Shown here one piece after another: positions 58,636-64,000 of a DNA stretch of 64,000 bases (position 1 is the stretch's first letter; every line of letters begins with the position of its first letter). The translations under genes were made by a program, and so were the position numbers. The notes below the pieces were generated by a model. That model was not told where the DNA came from and ran no database searches. It saw nothing but the letters and a program-made list of their open reading frames with translations. Source of the stretch: Spinacia oleracea (Eukaryota > Streptophyta > Magnoliopsida > Caryophyllales > Amaranthaceae); contig NC_079489.1 of assembly GCF_020520425.1 (NCBI RefSeq), positions 85,883,810 to 85,947,809 of the forward strand, in the 5' to 3' direction.

Positions 58636-59988
58636 CTAAATGAATGACATCAGTTTAAAGTAAATTACAAGATAGAGAGAAAGGGATGCAAGAGCCAAAA
58701 TGTGCTGCCAAAACAGAAGTGATGAAGCCTCTCTAACGCCATAGCCCCTCAAGCTAGCAATTGCCCCTAGTAGGATGGCGCTTGGAGTAGTATATTGCAA
58801 GAAAAGCACAAACATATACATTTGATCACCTGCAACTAATATGTTGAGTTTATCAGCCAATGATATTACACCAATTCCAACCAAAGGAAGAACCAATAAC
58901 CGTGCCACTATGATACCAATTGTTGTACGAAGTCCAAGCATAGACTCATTTGGCCCTTCAGCAAGCATACCTCCAAGAATAAGCATCACAGCTGGGATAG
59001 TAGCACCCGCCACAATTTGTAGACTGTCAGTCACAAAAGACAGTGGGACATCATCTCCAAATATTAAGTCTTTCAGATGAGGTACTATTCCGATAAGTAT
59101 AGCTAACAATGAAGCAATGGTGGGTGGTTGTAGTATGTGCTGGATCGGAGTCTGCTCAGCAACAACTCTGATTTTTCTAGCAACTTTATTAGGAGCAGCA
59201 AAACATGTGACAGACATAGGAGTATCACCTCTTGTGATTGCTCCATCTCTGGGATCAATATCAGGCAAACTCGATAGACTCGAGATGCTAGCAAAAACCC
59301 TTGCTATAAAAGGGGTCTTGGAATGTTCAGTTTCTTTGTCTTCAATCCCAGGCCACTCAGCTTCCACAAGAAGTGGTGCACTGACATCATCAGTTTCCTG
59401 TTCCTGAATCTCTGTACCTTCTTGGACAATCTCATAATACTCCATAGGAGGCTCCATCATATGATAAACAAGGGTGTACACTAAAATCACAGCAACCCAT
59501 TGTGCAAAAGAGACATAAGCTACCCCTTTCCGATGACAATCCGGCCCAAACAGATTATCCGAACTATGACAAACTGAACTCACAATTGCAAGAGGAAGGT
59601 TGCCTGTATTCCCAAACCCAGTCATAATTATTGTAAATCTGTTAAATTCCGGTGGTGGACGACATACAAGTACCACCAAGTATCCTAAAAAACACCCAAT
59701 AAGGGTACTAACCACCACATTCACCGGTATAAACCACCATTGGATGAAATTTTCAAGTGTAATCGATTCACCCAAATGTGTAAAAATCAAGCAGGGCAAG
59801 AACAGGGCAAATACAAGCTTGCTAAGTAGCTTAAATGTGGCTCTTGGAATCATTTCGAAGCGCGAAAGCACTAATCCTATCATTGTCAGACTTAATAGCT
59901 TCAACAAAGGAACAATTGCACTCAACACATCTTCACGTTGAGATTTCATACCACTTTCAAACAACAATCTAGCAAACTGGTGAGCCAT
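58636..59988 (-). CDS. PILS2: PIN-LIKES auxin carrier, PILS2-like (intact)
   Basis: A 450-codon uninterrupted frame if read from ATG 59988 (MAHQFARLL); the 21 codons before it are open but lack an ATG and overlap the splice acceptor. Family hallmarks: VPLLKLLSLTMIGLVL (first membrane span), RATFKLLSKLVFALFLPCLIF, ITLENFIQWWFIPVNV, CRPPPEFNRFTIIMTGFGNTGNLPLAIVSS as one block, and SFAQWVAVILVYTLVYHMMEPP. A cytosolic loop follows at residues about 180-295, then five C-terminal spans including GATIPAVMLILGGMLAEGPN, and an end rich in aromatics. PILS proteins sit in the ER membrane and control intracellular auxin accumulation. Length fits the family. The coding region is a single exon with an intron in the 5' UTR. 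The subtype 2 assignment is from remembered similarity. Confidence 0.93.
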   Translation of the reverse strand: MAHQFARLLFESGMKSQREDVLSAIVPLLKLLSLTMIGLVLSRFEMIPRATFKLLSKLVFALFLPCLIFTHLGESITLENFIQWWFIPVNVVVSTLIGCFLGYLVVLVCRPPPEFNRFTIIMTGFGNTGNLPLAIVSSVCHSSDNLFGPDCHRKGVAYVSFAQWVAVILVYTLVYHMMEPPMEYYEIVQEGTEIQEQETDDVSAPLLVEAEWPGIEDKETEHSKTPFIARVFASISSLSSLPDIDPRDGAITRGDTPMSVTCFAAPNKVARKIRVVAEQTPIQHILQPPTIASLLAILIGIVPHLKDLIFGDDVPLSFVTDSLQIVAGATIPAVMLILGGMLAEGPNESMLGLRTTIGIIVARLLVLPLVGIGVISLADKLNILVAGDQMYMFVLFLQYTTPSAILLGAIASLRGYGVREASSLLFWQHILALASLSLYLVIYFKLMSFI

Positions 59989-60032
59989 TATTTCTCTTAG
60001 ATTTTGGGTTTCACTCAAACCAGAAAATGTTT

Positions 60033-60371
60033 CTGCAACATCAATAAACAAATCTGAACATTAATTATATGAATTCTGAATTACTTTAATCAAACAGATC
60101 ATGCATAATTCAAATACCCAGGAAAAAAAATCATTCAACAAACAAACACAAATTAAGTATGCATAAAGATGAATAATTGGATGATTCATTATGCAAAAGA
60201 AAGACCCCAGAAAGGGAATTTGATTAAATAATTAAAAGCAATGATTAAAAGGGTAGTACTGTTATTGCATTAGACAATCACAAACTAACTGATTTTTTAA
60301 AACAAACAATAATTTGCATAAGTTGAAAAGGACAGGAGTACGACTAGGAGGAGAGAGAAAGGGAGATTTAC
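60033..60371 (-). other. 5' UTR intron of the PILS gene
   Basis: Minus strand donor CTTCCAT|GTAAATCTCC at 60371 and acceptor GATGTTGCAG| at 60033 (an alternative, GTTCAG, lies near 60055). The leader exon would be about 60372-60500. Inferred from splice-site form only. Confidence 0.5.
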
Positions 60372-60511
60372 ATGGAAGAGAGTAGAAGCGCGGAATCAGG
60401 ACTTTGAAGAAAGCTTAGAGAAAACCAGATATGGTGCGCATTCGCGACGGTAACGGGAGATTCCACGGTGACGGGAGCGAAGATTCGCAGGAATCAGTAC
60501 GTGTTTTTTTA

Positions 60512-60770
60512 AAATAAAAATAAATTATAAGGGAGTTTTTAGTTCTTAAATACGAAGTTATATCCCATAATTGGTTTAAGGGTACAATTCAAGCGACTAC
60601 GTCATGGGCCATGGCCCATAGTCCATAGTCCACTTACCAAGTTTACCTAAAATATCTCCAGTAGTTTCTAGGTGCATTTGGTGTACGGGATAACTTTTAT
60701 TCAATGTTATGTAACTTCACAAATTTTGATAACTTTTACAACAATATGAACTGTTTATAAATAAACCTTT
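60512..60770. other. Upstream region of the PILS gene
   Basis: AT-rich; an AT tract at 60505-60535 may serve as the core promoter. Nothing else recognised. Confidence 0.35.
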
Positions 60771-61316
60771 TAAGGGTTTTTTTTTTTTTTATATAATCAA
60801 TTAATTCATTGAAAAAAAAGTCATACGATATCTACATAAAGATTTAAATCTAACGAATACATAACAACGAATTAAATAAAAACTTTCTTTCACTATAGCT
60901 ACGATCGTAGTATATCAAACATTTTGTATACCCTATTTTATATCGATGTGATTTACAGCATTCCTCGGCGAGGGGATCTATAGATATGTTGTAGTCGTGG
61001 AAAATATGATTTCCGTCAGATTCGTCTGATTGTACTCGAAAGATGACCTCCTCTGCGATCCCGGACAAATCTTTACCAAATAAACAACCTGAACAAAAAT
61101 AAACACGCAAAACTTAACTAGAATCAAACCCACCATAGGGGTACTTACTACACTGAAACTATGTAGTTTTATTGAGATCTAACGCAAAAAAAAAAACATA
61201 ATTGAAGAGAGGGGCGGAAATAACCAAATTTCCGAAGAAAATTGGCTATTTCCACCCTAGAAAACCCTAATTTTTGTAAATCCTAAAAAGAGAGAGAGAA
61301 GAGGGAGAGAGATGCA
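60771..61316 (-). mobile_element. Retroposed small-ORF element, copy 2
   Basis: Same family and orientation as 38722-39262: poly-T at the left (A-tail of the minus strand), CT-rich 5' end at the right, and shared minus frame (SIDPLAEECCKSHRYKIGY, TKCLIYYDRSYSERKF). A 9-bp direct repeat TAAACCTTT at 60762-60770 and 61328-61336 may be the target duplication; it sits a few bases away from the right end. Confidence 0.6.
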
Positions 61317-61336
61317 AAGCTAATTATTAAACCTTT

Positions 61337-62120
61337 GATTTTAAAAGGATGTTTTTTATTAAAAGGAAAAAAAATTATCACAAAAAATAAATAATTTTAT
61401 ATTATATTGGTGTAATTTTTGAGTAATTTTCTGTAATTTTATGTCCGCCTTATAATTTAAGTTGTTCGCGGGTACAAATAAGTGTTTGTTTGAAATAACT
61501 TAAATTAGATTTAAACACGTGCGATACACAGTTTTTTTTAATATAATTAGTTAATCGTTCTTAAAATTATAGTCACTTACTATTATGATCAAGAATTGCG
61601 TTAATTAATCATTTATTTTATTTTTAATTGTGAGATCCAACTTTTACTTTTTTTAAAAAAAAAAAAAACTCTTGTAATTATTACTATGGAAAATTAACAA
61701 ACGAAAACAATTACTCCCTTCATTATTGACGTTACAATTTAGAATTTTAACAGTATTCAGAGTTGAAGAAAATCTTCTAAATTCTTTTCATTAAATAAGA
61801 AAAAACATATTCATGTGCGTCTTGTTTGATTCCTTTCGATGAGTACATTAAGAATATCAACATGTTATAATTTTATCTAATGTATTGTTAGAGATAAAAA
61901 TGATACAAATGCGCAATGGCAAAGGTGAAATTAAAAAATGAAACTTTTCTTTTTTGGGAACGGAAGAAGTACATCGGAAGTGTTTTGATTATGTGTTAAA
62001 AAGAAATCTAAAGAATTAACTAATCATTTATCTTAAAAAACAATCCCACTTGTATGGACCAGGGTGTTTTAGTAAATTAGCGTGAATCGGGTAATAGAGT
62101 CATCCCCAAATCGATCGCCA
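61337..62120. other. AT-rich intergenic DNA
   Basis: No gene or repeat recognised. Confidence 0.4.
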
Positions 62121-62520
62121 TTCTCGGGAATCCTCCTCCACTCAATTCTCCGGCTCCCTCAAACCCAGAAGTGGGCCTCGCAAGATCTCCTCTAATGACG
62201 ACGGATCTGGCGGTGCTAGAAAAGGCGACCAGAAGAAGAATCAACAGCAATGGAAGGAGTGTGATGTTATGGAAGAAGAAGGGTTAATTGATGACGAGGA
62301 GAAATAGAAGCCGATATCGTGGTCGTGCATCCAACTCCAGCAGAATGATGATAACAAGTCCGAAAGTTCACCGGAGTCATCATCATCATCACCGCAGGTG
62401 GAGGATTTCGAAGAGAGAGAAAGCGATCGAGTTTATTCGAGATCTGAAGCGGGACCTTCAAGAAGATCCTAGGCTATTGCGTGAGATATGGAAGCCTATG
62501 CCTCGCCGGCGTCGCCACTG
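62121..62520 (+). pseudogene. GC-balanced gene-like relic
   Basis: Composition changes to coding-like. Two overlapping plus frames are partly open: one has ISSNDDGSGGARKGDQKKNQ and VMEEEGLIDDEEK before a stop at 62306, and the other is Arg/His-rich from 62288. No family recognised; a decayed gene fragment is the most I can support. Confidence 0.25.
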
Positions 62521-62748
62521 TTATGTGTTGGCTTTCATTTTGGGTTTCTTTGTTTTGTTTGCTTTCTTTTTTATTGTTATGTGTTGGCTTTCATTCTTGG
62601 TTTATTTGTTTTGTTTTTTTTTTATCATATTTTAAAAATATTTCTATCGTATAGTAATAGTTATTCTTATACATCATATAGTAACTTTTTTATTCTATAG
62701 TTACTATTATAATCATATAATTAATGTTATCAAAATTAAAAGAGTAAC

Positions 62749-62754
<6 letters not shown>

Positions 62755-62818
<64 letters not shown>
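62755..62818. repeat. (TA)n microsatellite
   Basis: About 32 uninterrupted TA units. Confidence 0.95.
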
Positions 62819-62821
<3 letters not shown>

Positions 62822-62858
62822 TTCTTGTAGACAAAAAGAGTAAATTATAGAAACTATA

Positions 62859-63365
62859 TGTTCTGTAAAGTAACTATATCTTCATAATAGTAACTATATA
62901 AAAAAAAATAGTCATTTCGGTAAAAAAAAACTATTATATCCAAGAGTAAATATATGTTCGGTAAAGTAACTATATTTTCATAATAGTAACTATGAATAAA
63001 TAATAATATAGTCATTTCGATAAGAATAACTATTCAGTTCCAAAGAGTAACTATATCATATAGAAAAGTAATTTTAATTGTAGAACAATTTATACGCAAT
63101 ATAATATAAAATAAATAATATAATATAAAAAATTAGAAACTATATGTTCTGTAAAGTAACTATCTGCATAATAGTAACTATGAAAAAAAAAATATATAGT
63201 CATTTCGACAAGAATAACTATTTTATCCAAATAGTAACTATATCTTCAGTAAAGTAACTATATCTTCATAATAGTAACTATGAATAAATAATAATATAGT
63301 CATTTCAATAAGAATAATTATTCTTTCCAAAGAGTAATTATATCATATAGAAATGTAATTTTAAC
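62859..63365. repeat. GTAACTAT-rich repeat with dimer structure
   Basis: TGTAAAGTAACTAT-type phrases at 62860, 62956, 63147 and 63244. The spacings (96, 191, 97) show two copies of a roughly 287-bp unit, each with two related halves. Confidence 0.7.
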
Positions 63366-63645
63366 TGTAGAACAATTATTACGAAGTATATTTTAAAATA
63401 AACAATATAATATAAATGCTTTAGAGGTCATATAGTAACTTTTTCGATTATAGTCACTATTATTTCATATAATTACTTAAATAAAAAAAGAGTAACTATA
63501 TCAAAAGTAAGAGTAATTATAAGTCTTGAACAATAATTAAGAAAACATTAACTACATGATTAGTTGTTTTTAGCTACGACATTCTAATTATTTACATCTA
63601 TTCAATAAGCCACATTAAACTCAAATGTTTTTGAACTAAAAAGTA
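63366..63645. other. AT-rich DNA
   Basis: Further worn GTAACTAT words and otherwise nothing. Confidence 0.4.
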
Positions 63646-63797
63646 CTAATCGCCACGTCCACGTCCCTTCTTTACACCAACACGTCCTCTCCTTCGATGT
63701 CCGCGTCCTCTCTTTTCTCTACCACGTCCTTGGTTTTCATTGTTGCCAAAATTTTCTTCTTATTCCCTGCTTTTGTTTTCTTTGCAGAAGTTATTCT
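63646..63797 (-). pseudogene. RG-rich protein tail, cut by Copia LTR
   Basis: The minus frame ends at TAG 63646-63648 with NENQGRGREKRGRGHRRRG and VGVKKGRGRGD. It has an in-frame TAA upstream (about 63757). The Copia LTR begins directly at 63798, so the rest lies outside the window. RG-rich tails are common in RNA-binding proteins and some transposon proteins; family unknown. Confidence 0.3.
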
Positions 63798-64000
63798 TGA
63801 AGGAAATAATGCCCTTGGTCCAAGTATGCATTCTATGTTAAGTCTAATAAATGCGGTTCAGTATTAATTAACAAGTTAATAATTCAGTGAGATCAAGTGA
63901 GCTGAATGCCTAGCTAGAGGCCGCTTCAGTTCAAGTGGAATTAATGATATTAATCCACAGCTTACTCTTGACTGAACCCGTAGGGTCACACAAATAGTAC
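63798..64000 (+). mobile_element. Start of a second Copia LTR of the 6483 family
   Basis: TGAAGGAAATAATGCCC onward, 203 bp before the window ends, with two differences from 6483-6685. No purine tract precedes it, so it is a 5' LTR or a solo LTR. The preceding ATTCT would be the target duplication. Confidence 0.88.

Overview
This window is plant nuclear DNA dominated by transposable elements. The evidence is plant-type LTR retrotransposons (Copia, Athila and Tat/Ogre-like Ty3), Helitrons, Stowaway, hAT-like and Mutator-like DNA elements, a FAR1-type relic, and one intact host gene of the PIN-LIKES (PILS) auxin-carrier family. The repeat families look to me like those of Caryophyllales/Amaranthaceae (spinach or beet relatives), but that is recognition only; no search was run. 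The only gene I consider intact and host-owned is the PILS gene at 58636-59988 (minus).

Layout, left to right. 1-7863: a Copia element with dead coding sequence, 3' LTR at 6483-7863, and 5' LTR outside the window. It is inserted in a Tat-like Ty3 element (7864-14672) that carries antisense genes: a broken N-terminal piece (7864-8083) and a seven-exon plant-mobile-domain (PMD) gene (8794-11372), each with its own antisense TATA box. Next is an Athila element (14728-36885, target duplication AATGA). Its 5' LTR is split by a complete non-autonomous Tat element (16003-26521, duplication ACATT), and the matching empty site survives in the Athila 3' LTR near 36420. The Athila gag, protease, reverse transcriptase and integrase are all recognisable, but broken by stops and frameshifts. 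Athila itself sits in an older Athila-like LTR on the minus strand (36891-38560).

38561-42600 is a diverged satellite-like repeat with period of about 170-200 bp. It is interrupted by a retroposed small-ORF element, a Helitron and a hAT-like element. 42596-46765 (minus) is a FAR1/MULE-transposase relic split by a 2.9-kb solo LTR. 47016-55696 holds a Stowaway MITE, a Helitron with a triplicated head, a second Stowaway, a fragment with EELLG repeats, and a Mutator-like element with very long inverted repeats. A candidate first exon at 56902-57099 may belong to the FAR1-like gene, which would place much of this DNA in one intron. After the PILS gene come a second copy of the retroposed small-ORF element, AT-rich repeats, and the first 203 bp of another LTR of the Copia family seen at the left end.

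The most unusual signals are in the Tat-type elements. (1) An antisense gene keeps six coding introns of 64-84 bp, all in phase 0. (2) An 8-bp inverted repeat, ACTTTGAC/GTCAAAGT, stands directly before the polypurine tract in three places. (3) A 62-64-bp double-hairpin module occurs five times in one element, including both LTRs. (4) GC-rich dyads lie just upstream of the TATA box in otherwise AT-rich LTRs of unrelated families and in front of both antisense genes. These features may describe how plant LTR elements organise their promoters and passenger genes. What is read directly and what is inferred is marked in each entry.
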